Positions 23,526 to 32,828 of a stretch of 34,936 bases of DNA are shown here, one piece after another. The DNA is taken from the NCBI GenBank assembly GCA_027014115.1, contig JALWEJ010000058.1, forward strand, positions 1-34,936, written 5' to 3'. The DNA comes from Desulfurellales bacterium (GTDB taxonomy: Bacteria; Campylobacterota_A; Desulfurellia; Desulfurellales; Hippeaceae). The notes beneath the pieces are model-generated. The model had not been told where the DNA came from and ran no database searches. It worked only from the letters and a program-made list of their open reading frames with translations. The number at the start of each line of letters is the position of its first letter. Position 1 is the first letter of the stretch. The position numbers and the translations under genes were made by a program.

Positions 23526-24735
23526 TGCTTTCCTCCGTTAGTAAAGTTTTTGCATACTGTTTTCCAAACTCAACACTCGGCTGATCAAACGGATTTATAT
23601 TCAATATCTCACCGGCTTTTGCTGCAGCAATCATCAAAGATATATAAAAAGCCCCAAGCAAAAATTCATCTCTACGCTTCAGCAGTATATTAACACAATT
23701 AATACCTATTTCTCTCAATGATTTCAGGGTAGCCTCTTTTTCAGCTTGCATAATCTTTGATATGGTTTTTTTACTCAAGTATTCAAACTCTTCAAAAACA
23801 CCAGTCTCAAAATCACACAAACTAATAGTATCTACAAATACAACTATTTTATCTTTTTTTCCGTCTCTATAGAGCTGCAGTTGAGAATGTTGATCTGTCG
23901 TGCCGAGAGCTTTAACGAGTGTTTGTCCGTGACCGTTTTTTCCGAGACTTTCAGCCCAAAGCTGTCTAAACCAATCCGCAGCACTATATAAAACATCCTT
24001 ATACACAAACATTACAAGAATATCTTTTTTGTTTTTATACTCGCCAATTGAAAATGCAGCAAAATCATTCGGAAAGCTCCACCCGTTTCTAAATGCTCTA
24101 ACAGCTGTTTTTGCACCCTCGATAAAATCATCTATATCGTTATCAAAAAAAGCCAAAGGCAGAAGTACAACAGGTGTAAATACACTATACCTTCCTCCGA
24201 CATCTTCAGGCATACAGAAAACTTTTATTTTTTCTTTCTCTGCAAATTCATACAAAAAACTTCCCTTTGTTGTTGTAATAACGAAATGTTCATTTGTATT
24301 TTCATGTAGAATCTCTTTTGCTTTTGTATAAATCACATTTAATTGAGCGACTGTCTCTGTTGTTGTTCCACTTTTTGAAACAATATGAAAAAAAGTATCT
24401 GTAAAATCCAAAGACAATATAAACTCAAGCCTCTCGGGGTCAATATTGTCGAGTACAAAGTATCTCTTTTTCTTCTTATGGTTTGCATATATTCCGTTTA
24501 AAAACTCATGCGCAGCTGTGGCACCAAGGGCACTTCCCCCAATGCCTACTTGAATAAAGTTGTTAAAATGTTTTTTTGTTTTCACAAATTCTTTTATATT
24601 TACTGTTAAATCCTTAACACATAAACTTCTCACAAAAGAATAATTAGTTTTATAATTTAATTTAAAATCGTATTTGCTGTCAAATTCATACTCTATAAGA
24701 CTCTCTATTTTTAATATTTCAGGTATTTTTCTCAC
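23518..24735 (-). CDS. pgi: Glucose-6-phosphate isomerase
   Basis: 405 residues, on the short side for bacterial Pgi but complete. Interconverts glucose 6-phosphate and fructose 6-phosphate. Motifs: GIGGSALGATAAHEFL, the phosphate-binding VSKSGTTTET, PEDVGGRYSVFT, the catalytic region ESLGKNGHG and GTTDQHSQLQLYRDG, and the C-terminal NPFDQPSVEFGK with the catalytic Lys. The start is GTG (24735) with AAGGG upstream. It lies 12 bases after the chemoreceptor gene, with fba further upstream in the same run of genes. Confidence 0.95.
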   Translation of the reverse strand: MRKIPEILKIESLIEYEFDSKYDFKLNYKTNYSFVRSLCVKDLTVNIKEFVKTKKHFNNFIQVGIGGSALGATAAHEFLNGIYANHKKKKRYFVLDNIDPERLEFILSLDFTDTFFHIVSKSGTTTETVAQLNVIYTKAKEILHENTNEHFVITTTKGSFLYEFAEKEKIKVFCMPEDVGGRYSVFTPVVLLPLAFFDNDIDDFIEGAKTAVRAFRNGWSFPNDFAAFSIGEYKNKKDILVMFVYKDVLYSAADWFRQLWAESLGKNGHGQTLVKALGTTDQHSQLQLYRDGKKDKIVVFVDTISLCDFETGVFEEFEYLSKKTISKIMQAEKEATLKSLREIGINCVNILLKRRDEFLLGAFYISLMIAAAKAGEILNINPFDQPSVEFGKQYAKTLLTEESNV

Positions 24736-24747
24736 AATAGAAAGCCC

Positions 24748-25935
24748 TTATAGTTTAAACATGTCTATTTCTTGATTGAGCATTTTCAATTCTTCTGTAA
24801 GTTTATCCATCTCTTTAGAAACATTACTGCTCGATTTTTTATTCTCCTCGGCAAAAATATCAATTTGATGCACTTGCGACTCAATTTCGGCAATGGAAGA
24901 AGAAAGTGTTTCCAAACCTTCAAAAAAATTATTCAATTCTTCATTGGTGGAGTTTGTTTCATTCTGTATCTCATCTATTGCTAATCTTACATTCTCTGTT
25001 TCTTTTTTGCTTTTTGAAGACTGTTTAGCAGCCTCTTCTATGGAGTTTATAAACAAATCAGACTGTCTGTTCAGATTCTCTATCATATCGGCTATATTTT
25101 TTGTTGAGTTATGCGTATTCTCAGCAAGTTTTCTAACCTCATCGGCCACAACTGCAAAGCCTCTACCTGCTTCTCCGGCTCTTGCAGCCTCTATTGCAGC
25201 ATTTAGTGCAAGCAGGTTTGTTTGATCAGCCACATCACCTATGGTCTTTACCAAATCACTCATTTGAGTGGTAATAATTTTAAAATCCTTGATTTCATTC
25301 TGCATATTTAATATTTTCTCGGATAATCCATCCATAAATCTTATATTGCTTTCTATGGATGCAATATTTTTGTTAAATATAGTTCCCGTTGCATCCAATC
25401 TGCTTTTTATGCTTTCCAATCTATTCATAAATTCCTCATAGGTGGTAGATGCATACTCAATAGCCTTTTTTATCTCATCTATGGCATTGGATGTATCGGC
25501 TGCAGAAAGTTTTACTCTGTCAGTATCTTTTTTTACATTTTCGGACTGTTCACTGATTGTTTTTATAAGTTCATCTATTTGCAGTATAATACCCCTTAAA
25601 GATTCAATAGATAAATTAAAAGTATTGGCAAGCAGCCCTATCTCGTCATTTGAAGACAGCATAGAGTTGTCTGATATAAGGGTTGAGATATCCTTACTCT
25701 TCATTTTTTTTACAACATGGGACATATTTTTAAGCTGTTTCAAGATTGTAATCTTAACAATAAAAAAACTACTCAAACCAACAACTATACCAGCAGCCAT
25801 ACAGGATGCCTTAAAAATAACTGCATATTTAGGTATAACACGAACAAACAGCTCTGCGAAATAGGGAAAAACAAACCCCATAACTATACCGAATGAAAGC
25901 ATAAACACAAACAAAAGACGCGTAAAACTTTTCAT
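24748..25935 (-). CDS. Methyl-accepting chemotaxis protein lacking a periplasmic sensor domain
   Basis: 395 residues. Two membrane helices (about 7-29 and 37-65) are joined by only about ten residues, so there is no extracellular ligand domain. A HAMP-like linker follows (about 62-115), then a coiled coil and the highly conserved signalling hairpin [20 protein letters not shown] and [16 protein letters not shown]. The C-terminal arm returns to about residue 395. The design suggests sensing at or inside the membrane. It sits between fba and pgi; AAAGGA precedes the ATG. Confidence 0.93.
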   Translation of the reverse strand: MKSFTRLLFVFMLSFGIVMGFVFPYFAELFVRVIPKYAVIFKASCMAAGIVVGLSSFFIVKITILKQLKNMSHVVKKMKSKDISTLISDNSMLSSNDEIGLLANTFNLSIESLRGIILQIDELIKTISEQSENVKKDTDRVKLSAADTSNAIDEIKKAIEYASTTYEEFMNRLESIKSRLDATGTIFNKNIASIESNIRFMDGLSEKILNMQNEIKDFKIITTQMSDLVKTIGDVADQTNLLALNAAIEAARAGEAGRGFAVVADEVRKLAENTHNSTKNIADMIENLNRQSDLFINSIEEAAKQSSKSKKETENVRLAIDEIQNETNSTNEELNNFFEGLETLSSSIAEIESQVHQIDIFAEENKKSSSNVSKEMDKLTEELKMLNQEIDMFKL

Positions 25936-25963
25936 ATTACATTCCTTTTAAAAATAAAAACAT

Positions 25964-26950
25964 CTAAACTCTAAAAGCAGACCCTAAAACATCTCTGTTT
26001 TTTCTTTCATACATCTTTACAAGCTCATCTCTTGCGGGTCCAAGATATTTTCTTGGGTCAAACTCTTCAGGCTTATTCCATAGAATCTCTCTAACCTTCG
26101 CAGTCATTACCAAACGACCGTCAGAATCAATATTTATTTTACAAACCGCACTCTTTGCAGCTTTTCTTAGCTGGTCCTCAGAAACTCCAACAGCACCCTC
26201 AAGATTTCCGCCGTACTTATTAATTGTTTTTACATACTCTTGAAGCACACTTGATGCACCATGAAGAACAATCGGGAAACCTGGAATTCTTTTTTCAACC
26301 TCTTCCAGTATATCAAATCTTAATGGAGGCGGTTGCTCTCCATCTTTTATCTTAAATTTGTAAGCACCGTGAGAGGTTCCTATTGCAATTGCTAAAGAAT
26401 CGACACCTGTTTTTTTGACAAAATCCTCAACATTGTCCGGGTTTGTGTATGTATGTTCTTCTGCTTTGACATCATCCTCAATACCCGCTAAAACACCAAG
26501 CTCACCCTCAACCGTTACATCATATTTATGGGCATATTCAACAACCCTTCTTGTAAGCTCAACATTTTCATCGTAGGTCAGATGGCTTCCGTCAATCATG
26601 ACAGACGAAAAACCCATATCAACACAGCTCTTACATAATTCAAAACTATCACCGTGGTCAAGATGCATAGCTATCGGTATCTCTTTTAAATTATTTTCAT
26701 CTGCTATTTCTTTCATCAGTTCAACAGCACCCTGGCCCATCCATCTTAAAAGCGTCTGATTTGCATAATTTCTTGCACCCTTAGAAACCTGAAGTATAAC
26801 AGGCGATTGGCTCATTGTGCAGGCCGTTATTATAGCCTGCAGCTGCTCCATATTGTTAAAATTATAAGCTGGAACCGCATATCCGTTTTTCATTGCATCT
26901 TCAAACATCTTCCTCGTATTGGAAAATCCAAGATCGGCGTAGTGAATCAT
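25964..26950 (-). CDS. fba: Class II fructose-bisphosphate aldolase
   Basis: 328 residues. Zinc enzyme that cleaves or forms fructose 1,6-bisphosphate. Signature MHLDHGDSFELCKSCVDMGF (about 95-114) carries a zinc His and the catalytic Asp. VEGELGVLAG, GTSHGAYK and VLHGASSV give the other metal and phosphate ligands. The good Shine-Dalgarno GGAGGTG precedes ATG 26950, with a promoter about 50-75 bases upstream. First gene of the fba-mcp-pgi run. Confidence 0.95.
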   Translation of the reverse strand: MIHYADLGFSNTRKMFEDAMKNGYAVPAYNFNNMEQLQAIITACTMSQSPVILQVSKGARNYANQTLLRWMGQGAVELMKEIADENNLKEIPIAMHLDHGDSFELCKSCVDMGFSSVMIDGSHLTYDENVELTRRVVEYAHKYDVTVEGELGVLAGIEDDVKAEEHTYTNPDNVEDFVKKTGVDSLAIAIGTSHGAYKFKIKDGEQPPPLRFDILEEVEKRIPGFPIVLHGASSVLQEYVKTINKYGGNLEGAVGVSEDQLRKAAKSAVCKINIDSDGRLVMTAKVREILWNKPEEFDPRKYLGPARDELVKMYERKNRDVLGSAFRV

Positions 26951-26994
26951 ACAAGCACCTCCACATCAATTTATAAGCTTTTGCACATCTATTA

Positions 26995-27023
26995 TTTATA
27001 TTATGATTTTTATTTACAATCAA
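26995..27023 (-). promoter_or_regulatory. Promoter for fba and downstream genes
   Basis: Minus strand TTGATT (27023-27018), 17-base spacer, TATAAA (27000-26995), in the 88-base gap between gph and fba. A start near 26988 would give a leader of about 38 bases. Confidence 0.6.
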
Positions 27024-27038
27024 GGAAAAATTAAAAAG

Positions 27039-27677
27039 CTAAAGTATCGAAATCAGCTCTTTCGGTGAGTTTACAACAAAATCAACAGAATACCTATCAA
27101 GTATGCTTACATCTCTAAATCCGTACGATGCCCATATAATGCCGAATCCAACACTCTTTGCAAGCTCTATATCGCTCTCTGAATCACCGACAATAAAACT
27201 GTTTTTTATGCTTAACTTGTGTTTCTTTGACAATTTCTCTATGGGTTCTGGATGTGGTTTCTTATTGTTAAATGTATCCCCACCGACAACATCTTTAAAA
27301 TAACCATCTATACCCAAACCTTCAACAACCTTATATGCAAAAATCTCGCTTTTGTTGGTTACTACAAACAACTCATATTTTTTTCTTACATACTGCAGCA
27401 TTTCCAAAACACCATCATAAAGAACCGTATTGTCAAGCAGGTGCTGATAGTAATAATTTAGAAAATATTCAAAAAAATCATCAAAAACATCCATCTTGCC
27501 CTGCAGTCTCAAGCAGTCAACAAGCAGCTGCCTTACACCCGTTCCAACAAATTCATATATTTTTTCATTTTTTATGGGTTTTAAATCAAAATATTTCAAT
27601 GCGGCATTAACACTATTTGCTATATCGAGTTTTGAATCTATAAGTGTTCCGTCCAAATCAAAGAATAGGGGCTTCAT
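27039..27677 (-). CDS. HAD-family phosphatase, phosphoglycolate phosphatase (Gph)-like
   Basis: 212 residues. HAD motif I is FFDLDGTLIDS with nucleophile D7 and D9. Motif II VVTNKS, motif III Lys in NNKKPHPEP and motif IV IVGDSESDIELAKS are all intact, with a helical cap between. Best fits Gph, removing 2-phosphoglycolate, but related sugar-phosphate phosphatases cannot be excluded. The ATG must be at 27677 because motif I follows at once. It has no Shine-Dalgarno and lies within the U-tract region of the fabF terminator. Confidence 0.85.
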   Translation of the reverse strand: MKPLFFDLDGTLIDSKLDIANSVNAALKYFDLKPIKNEKIYEFVGTGVRQLLVDCLRLQGKMDVFDDFFEYFLNYYYQHLLDNTVLYDGVLEMLQYVRKKYELFVVTNKSEIFAYKVVEGLGIDGYFKDVVGGDTFNNKKPHPEPIEKLSKKHKLSIKNSFIVGDSESDIELAKSVGFGIIWASYGFRDVSILDRYSVDFVVNSPKELISIL

Positions 27678-27678
27678 G

Positions 27679-27711
27679 AAAAAAATGAGGCGCTTAAAAA
27701 ATTAAGCGCCT
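27679..27711 (-). terminator. Rho-independent terminator at the end of the fatty-acid operon
   Basis: Perfect ten-pair inverted repeat AGGCGCTTAA / TTAAGCGCCT (27711-27702 and 27697-27688), four-base loop, then CA and seven T in the minus-strand sense. The fabF stop codon TAG overlaps its first arm, and the gph ATG follows about ten bases after the stem. Confidence 0.88.
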
Positions 27712-28945
27712 ATTCGAATTTTTTGAATACAACAACCGCATTTGTTCCGCCAAAACCAAACGAATTTGACATGGCATAAGCTATACTTTTCTCAACAGCT
27801 TCATGCGGTGTATAAAACAGATCACACTCATCATCGGGATTATCAAGATTGATTGTAGGTGGTATAATTGAATTTTTTATTGCAAGCACACTGAAGACAG
27901 CTTCAACACCACCTGCTGCACCAAGAAGATGTCCTGTTACGGATTTTGTAGAGCTTATTGCTACATTGTAAGCATGCTCTCCAAGAACCTCTTTAATAGC
28001 TTTTGTTTCTATAATATCGTTGAAATGGGTAGATGTGCCGTGTGCATTTATATAATCTATATCATTTGGTGTTATCTTTGCATCATCTACTGCCATTTTT
28101 ATTGCATAAACAGCCCCTCTGCCCTTTGGGTCAGGTGCTGTAAAATGGTACGCATCGTCACTCATACCAAAACCGGCAAATTCAGCCAAAATTTCAGCAC
28201 CTCTGTTTTTTGCATGCTCATACTCCTCAAGTACCATAACACCTGCACCCTCTCCGATTATAAACCCATCTCTGTCTTTATCAAACGGTCTTGATGCCTT
28301 TTTGGGTTCATCATTCCTTGTTGAGAGCGCCTTCATGTTTGCAAAACCGGAAACAGCAAGAGGAGTTATTGTGGATTCTGTACCACCACACACCATAACA
28401 TCCGCATCACCATACACTATAGACCTGGCAGCAAGACCAATAGAGTGAGTCCCCGTTGCACACGCTGTTACATCACTATAGTTTGGGCCTTTTAAGCCAA
28501 ACTGCATAGCTATATTACCACTTGCCATATTAATTACAGCAATCGGTATAAAAAACGGCGATACACCTTTTTGTCCTCTCTTCAGATATGTCTCGTTGTA
28601 TTTTTCGATAGTATGAAGTCCACCTATACCAGAACCAACACTAACACCAATTCTGAAAGGATCTTCTTTTTGAATATCCAAACCAGACATATCTAATGCT
28701 TCCTTGGATGCAGCAATGGCGTACAAAGAAAAGAGATCTATTTTTTTTACATCCTTCTTTTCAACATAATCAAAGGGTTCAAAGCCTTTAACCTCACCGG
28801 CAATCTGCACTGTAAGACTGCTTGCATCAAAACGTGTAATTTTATTTATGCCGCTTATACCTTTGCAGGCATTATCAAAGCTCTCATTCGCTGATAAACC
28901 AACAGGCGTTAATGCCCCTACGCCTGTAACAACAACTCTTCTCAT
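27710..28945 (-). CDS. fabF: 3-oxoacyl-[ACP] synthase II
   Basis: 411 residues, normal length. Condenses acyl-ACP with malonyl-ACP in elongation. The catalytic triad is visible: Cys in VTACATGTHSIG, His in NAHGTSTHFND and His in SVTGHLLGAAGG. The C-terminal GFGGTNAVVVFK is intact. It follows acpP by nine bases and ends inside the terminator stem. Confidence 0.97.
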   Translation of the reverse strand: MRRVVVTGVGALTPVGLSANESFDNACKGISGINKITRFDASSLTVQIAGEVKGFEPFDYVEKKDVKKIDLFSLYAIAASKEALDMSGLDIQKEDPFRIGVSVGSGIGGLHTIEKYNETYLKRGQKGVSPFFIPIAVINMASGNIAMQFGLKGPNYSDVTACATGTHSIGLAARSIVYGDADVMVCGGTESTITPLAVSGFANMKALSTRNDEPKKASRPFDKDRDGFIIGEGAGVMVLEEYEHAKNRGAEILAEFAGFGMSDDAYHFTAPDPKGRGAVYAIKMAVDDAKITPNDIDYINAHGTSTHFNDIIETKAIKEVLGEHAYNVAISSTKSVTGHLLGAAGGVEAVFSVLAIKNSIIPPTINLDNPDDECDLFYTPHEAVEKSIAYAMSNSFGFGGTNAVVVFKKFE

Positions 28946-28954
28946 AAGATTGAC

Positions 28955-29185
28955 CTATTTATGGTTTTCTACATAATCAATCGCATCCTTAACCGTTGCA
29001 ATTTTTTCTGCATCAGAATCAGGAATATCTATACCGAATTTCTCCTCCATTGCCATAACAAGCTCAACTGTATCCAAAGAATCTGCACCCAGATCCTCAA
29101 CAAACTTAGCCTCAGGCTTTACCTCTTCTTCATCAACTCCCAACTGCTCAATAATAATCTGTTTTACCTCATCAGCAACTGACAT
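28955..29185 (-). CDS. acpP: Acyl carrier protein
   Basis: 76 residues, strongly acidic. The phosphopantetheine attachment site is S36 in [20 protein letters not shown]. Carries acyl chains for the flanking Fab enzymes and PlsX. A strong Shine-Dalgarno (GAGGAGG) precedes the ATG in the 21-base gap after fabG. Confidence 0.98.
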   Translation of the reverse strand: MSVADEVKQIIIEQLGVDEEEVKPEAKFVEDLGADSLDTVELVMAMEEKFGIDIPDSDAEKIATVKDAIDYVENHK

Positions 29186-29206
29186 AATACCAACCTCCTC
29201 TTATTT

Positions 29207-29950
29207 TTATATATATAGTCCACCACTAATATTAATGACTTCACCTGTAATATAAGAAGCCTCTTCAGATAAAAGAAACTCCACCAAATTGGCAACATCT
29301 TCAACAGTTCCTAATCTTTTCAAAGCAACCGAGTTAACAAGCGTCTTTTTTTGGATTATGTTGAGTTTTTCTGTCATATCCGTCTCTATAAACCCCGGAG
29401 CTACTGCATTAACCCTTATATTTCTTGAGCCAAGCTCTTTTGCCAAAGATTTTGTAAAACCTATAAGCGCTGCTTTTGATGCTGCATAGTTGGACTGTCC
29501 GGCATTACCCATCAATCCAATCACGCTTGACATATTTATAATAACACCAAATTTATTCTTTATCATCCACCTTGATGCATGTTTTGCTATATTGAAAGCA
29601 CCCTTGAGATTGACATTCAAAACCTTGTCAAACTCTTCTTCGCTCATTTTCATAAGCAGGTTATCTTGGGTTATTCCTGCATTATTTATCAAATAATCTA
29701 TTTTTTTATACTGTTTTATAATGGAATCAATAGCCTCTTTTGAAGCCTCAAAGTCAGAAACATCAAACTTAAAGAGTTCGCATTCGCCACCGTCTCTTCT
29801 AATTTCCTGCTGCAGCTTATTAGCAGCCTCGTCACTACTTGAGTAGTTTGCCAAAACAATAATACCTTTTTTAGCAAGCTGTTTTGCTATCTGCGCACCT
29901 ATACCCTTTGATGCACCACTAATGAATGCAACATTTCCTGCAAATTTCAT
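29207..29950 (-). CDS. fabG: 3-oxoacyl-[ACP] reductase
   Basis: 247 residues, short-chain dehydrogenase. NADPH-binding GASKGIGAQIAKQL, NNAGITQDNLLMKM, the catalytic Ser in NMSSVIGLMGNAGQ and Tyr-x3-Lys in SNYAASKAALIGF are all present. Its ATG overlaps the fabD stop by four bases. Confidence 0.96.
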   Translation of the reverse strand: MKFAGNVAFISGASKGIGAQIAKQLAKKGIIVLANYSSSDEAANKLQQEIRRDGGECELFKFDVSDFEASKEAIDSIIKQYKKIDYLINNAGITQDNLLMKMSEEEFDKVLNVNLKGAFNIAKHASRWMIKNKFGVIINMSSVIGLMGNAGQSNYAASKAALIGFTKSLAKELGSRNIRVNAVAPGFIETDMTEKLNIIQKKTLVNSVALKRLGTVEDVANLVEFLLSEEASYITGEVINISGGLYI

Positions 29951-30882
29951 ACTCTATCCTTATAACTGTTATAGCTTTCCAAGTCAACAACATAATTAAT
30001 ATCAGCTTTCCTATAATCCCTCTTCAGCATTGCCGACAAAACATTTTTGGGTCCGAATTCAACAAATTCGTCACACCCAAGTTCCATAGATTTTTCTATA
30101 TTTTGAACCCACCTAACAGGCTTTGTAATCTGCTCTATTAAATATTTTTTAATATTATCTTTTTTATCCATAATATCAGAATAGACATTTTCTATTACTG
30201 GTTTTTTCGGGTCATTTATCGTTATCTCATCAAGCACCTTCACCATCTTTTCTTCGACCGGCTTCATAAGATTGCAGTGAAATGGTGCACTCACATTCAA
30301 AGGAATAGTCTTTCCTAAACCTTCTTTTTTTGCTTCTTCTACTACACGCTCAACGCCTTTTTTGTATCCCGATATTATTACCTGATTTTTAGCATTGTAG
30401 TTTGCAATGTTGCAGTAGCTGTCACTTGATTCAGCACTTACGGTACTGCATAATTCCTCTACCCTTTCATGTTTTTTTGTCAAAACAGCAGCCATTGCTC
30501 CAACACCCTCTTTGACCGCTTCCTGCATAAAATGTCCTCTATTGTGCACCGCAAAAACAGCATCTTTAAAATCTATGGAACCGCATGCAACAAGAGATGA
30601 ATATTCACCAAGAGAATGCCCTGCACTTACATCAAAGTCAAAATCCGTCTCACTTTTTATAAGGTTGTATACTGCTACAGACACAGTTAATATTGCAGGT
30701 TGAGCATTTTCCGTTAAGGTTAGCTTATTCTCAGGTCCTTCAAACATCAACTCTTTCAAAGAAAAGCCCAACACATCATCGGCTTTTTTAAATGTATCTT
30801 TTACTATATCAAATTTATCATAGAGCTCTTTACCCATGCCCACAAATTGAGAACCCTGACCGGTAAACATCAAAAAACGCAT
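29947..30882 (-). CDS. fabD: Malonyl-CoA:ACP transacylase
   Basis: 311 residues. N-terminal FTGQGSQFVGMGKEL, nucleophile Ser in GHSLGEYSSLVA, and the active-site His in SAPFHCNLMKP. Supplies malonyl-ACP to FabH and FabF. It starts two bases after the fabK stop and overlaps fabG by four. Confidence 0.96.
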   Translation of the reverse strand: MRFLMFTGQGSQFVGMGKELYDKFDIVKDTFKKADDVLGFSLKELMFEGPENKLTLTENAQPAILTVSVAVYNLIKSETDFDFDVSAGHSLGEYSSLVACGSIDFKDAVFAVHNRGHFMQEAVKEGVGAMAAVLTKKHERVEELCSTVSAESSDSYCNIANYNAKNQVIISGYKKGVERVVEEAKKEGLGKTIPLNVSAPFHCNLMKPVEEKMVKVLDEITINDPKKPVIENVYSDIMDKKDNIKKYLIEQITKPVRWVQNIEKSMELGCDEFVEFGPKNVLSAMLKRDYRKADINYVVDLESYNSYKDRV

Positions 30883-30884
30883 GT

Positions 30885-31832
30885 CTAAACCTCAAATAAA
30901 CCGTTTATTTTTGATACGGAATCTTTGGCTTCTTTTATAATATCTTCAACAATTTCTTTTACGGGTTTAATATCCTTAATGAGTCCTGCAATCTGACCTG
31001 CCATAATGCTTCCGTTCTGTAAATCACCGTCTCTTGCTGCAACCTTTAACTTACCCTCACCAAATCTTTCAAGCTCTTCCTTGCTTGCACCGCTTGCCTC
31101 AAGCTTCATAAACTCTCTTGCTAATTTGTTTTTAATTATTCTCACAGGATGACCTGTCGCTCTTCCTGTAACAACTGTATCTCTATCTTTTGCTTTTACT
31201 ATAGATTCTTTGTATCCATCAACTATCGTACAGTTAGTTGTTGCAACAAAACGCGTCCCCATTTGAACACCGCTTGCACCCAAAGCTAAAGCGGCAACAA
31301 GACCTCTGCCGTCTGCAATACCACCTGCTGCTATAACAGGGATATTTAAAACATCAACAACCTGTGGAACCATAGCCATCGTTGTAAGCTCGCCTATATG
31401 ACCTCCGGATTCCATACCCTCGGCTATAACGGCATCAGCCCCGATATCCTCCATTCTCTTTGCCAAAGCAACAGATGGGATAACGGGTATAACTTTGGCA
31501 TTAATTGACTTAAAGCCATCCATATATTTCCCCGGATTCCCCGCACCTGTTGTTACAACACTTACACCATGTTTTAAAACAACATCAACAACATCATCAA
31601 CAAAAGGGGATAAAAGCATTATATTCACACCAAAAGGCTTCTCTGTTAACTGTTTTGCCTTTATGATTTCTGTTTCCACCCAATCTGCAGGTGCATTACC
31701 CGCAGCAATTATACCAAGTCCGCCTGCTTCAGAAACAGCAGATGCCAAAGCAGCATCGGATACCCAAGCCATACCACCTTGCAGTATCGGATACTTTATA
31801 TTCAAAATATCACATATTTTTGTCCTTAACAT
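30885..31832 (-). CDS. fabK: Enoyl-[ACP] reductase II, FMN-dependent (FabK)
   Basis: 315 residues from ATG 31832, chosen because AGGGGG lies five bases upstream; in-frame GTG and TTG codons just before it overlap that site. The sequence follows Streptococcus FabK as I recall it: YPILQGGMAWVSDAALA, FGVNIMLLSPFVDD, VVTTGAGNPGKYM, AEGMESGGHIG, AAGGIADGRG, VQMGTRFV and NGSIMAGQIAGL. Last reductive step of elongation. Its place between fabH and fabD argues against nitronate monooxygenase. FabK-type reductases are not the target of FabI inhibitors such as triclosan. Confidence 0.95.
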   Translation of the reverse strand: MLRTKICDILNIKYPILQGGMAWVSDAALASAVSEAGGLGIIAAGNAPADWVETEIIKAKQLTEKPFGVNIMLLSPFVDDVVDVVLKHGVSVVTTGAGNPGKYMDGFKSINAKVIPVIPSVALAKRMEDIGADAVIAEGMESGGHIGELTTMAMVPQVVDVLNIPVIAAGGIADGRGLVAALALGASGVQMGTRFVATTNCTIVDGYKESIVKAKDRDTVVTGRATGHPVRIIKNKLAREFMKLEASGASKEELERFGEGKLKVAARDGDLQNGSIMAGQIAGLIKDIKPVKEIVEDIIKEAKDSVSKINGLFEV

Positions 31833-31844
31833 CAACACCCCCTT

Positions 31845-32828
31845 CTACCACCTAATAACCGCAGCAGACCAAGTAAGACTTGCTCCGAAACTATTAAGCA
31901 ATATCGTATCTCCTTGTTTTATCTTTCCATTTTTGTTTGCCCAATCAAGCGCCAAAGGTATAGATGCAGCAGATGTATTTGCATGCTTGTCTATTGTTAT
32001 TACAACCTTTTCATCGGGCAGTTTTGCCCTTTTTGCAACACCTTCTATAATCCTTTTGTTCGCCTGATGCGGAATCATTAAATCCACATCTTCAAAATCC
32101 ATATCCAAATCGGACAACACCTCTCTGCTCACATCCATTATGCTTCTTATGGACATCTTAAATGTTTCATTACCCTTCATCTTTATATAAATATCTCTAT
32201 TATCTATCGCTTGTTTAGTGCATGGATTTAGGCTACCCATTGCCGGCACCTGCATCAAATCCGTATATCCACCGTCAGAATGCAGCTTAATACCCAAAAT
32301 TCCTTTATTTTCTTCATCCGTCTTTTCAAGTAATACACAAGCTGCGCCGTCTGCAAATATAACGCATGTGCTTCTATCTTTATAATCTGTTATTCTGCTT
32401 AATGTTTCAGCACCTATTACTAAAACTTTTTCTGCCAAATTTGACCTTACATAGCCGTCTGCAACGGATAAGGCATACATAAAGCCGCTACATGCAGCAT
32501 TTATATCAAAGCCAAAAGCATTTTTGGCACCCAGTTTTTCTTGAACAAACAGAGCCGTGGCGGGAAGAGGTTTATCGGGTGTAACCGTAGCAACTATAAT
32601 TGCATCTATATCCATAGAGTCAACATTGGCGTTATTCAATGCATCCAAAGCAGCTTTGTAAGCCAAATCCGATGTGGCCTCACCATCGCTTGCTATATGC
32701 CTTACTTTTATTCCCGTTCTTTGTGTAATCCATTCATCGCTTGTATCCACCATCTGTTCCAAATCTCTATTTGTAAGGGTTTTTTCAGGCAGATACGAAC
32801 CGGTTGATACTATTTTAGCCCTCATCAT
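31845..32828 (-). CDS. fabH: 3-oxoacyl-[ACP] synthase III
   Basis: 327 residues from ATG 32828, preceded by AAGG six bases upstream; an in-frame TTG at 32834 is less likely. Starts fatty-acid synthesis from acetyl-CoA and malonyl-ACP. Catalytic Cys in FDINAACSGFMYAL, His in MIPHQANKRI and Asn in KHANTSAASIPLAL are present. Overlaps plsX by 14 bases. Confidence 0.96.
   Translation of the reverse strand: MMRAKIVSTGSYLPEKTLTNRDLEQMVDTSDEWITQRTGIKVRHIASDGEATSDLAYKAALDALNNANVDSMDIDAIIVATVTPDKPLPATALFVQEKLGAKNAFGFDINAACSGFMYALSVADGYVRSNLAEKVLVIGAETLSRITDYKDRSTCVIFADGAACVLLEKTDEENKGILGIKLHSDGGYTDLMQVPAMGSLNPCTKQAIDNRDIYIKMKGNETFKMSIRSIMDVSREVLSDLDMDFEDVDLMIPHQANKRIIEGVAKRAKLPDEKVVITIDKHANTSAASIPLALDWANKNGKIKQGDTILLNSFGASLTWSAAVIRW

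Noticed and set aside
30885-31832. Nitronate monooxygenase instead of FabK
   Set aside because: The motif series matches FabK closely and the gene lies between fabH and fabD.
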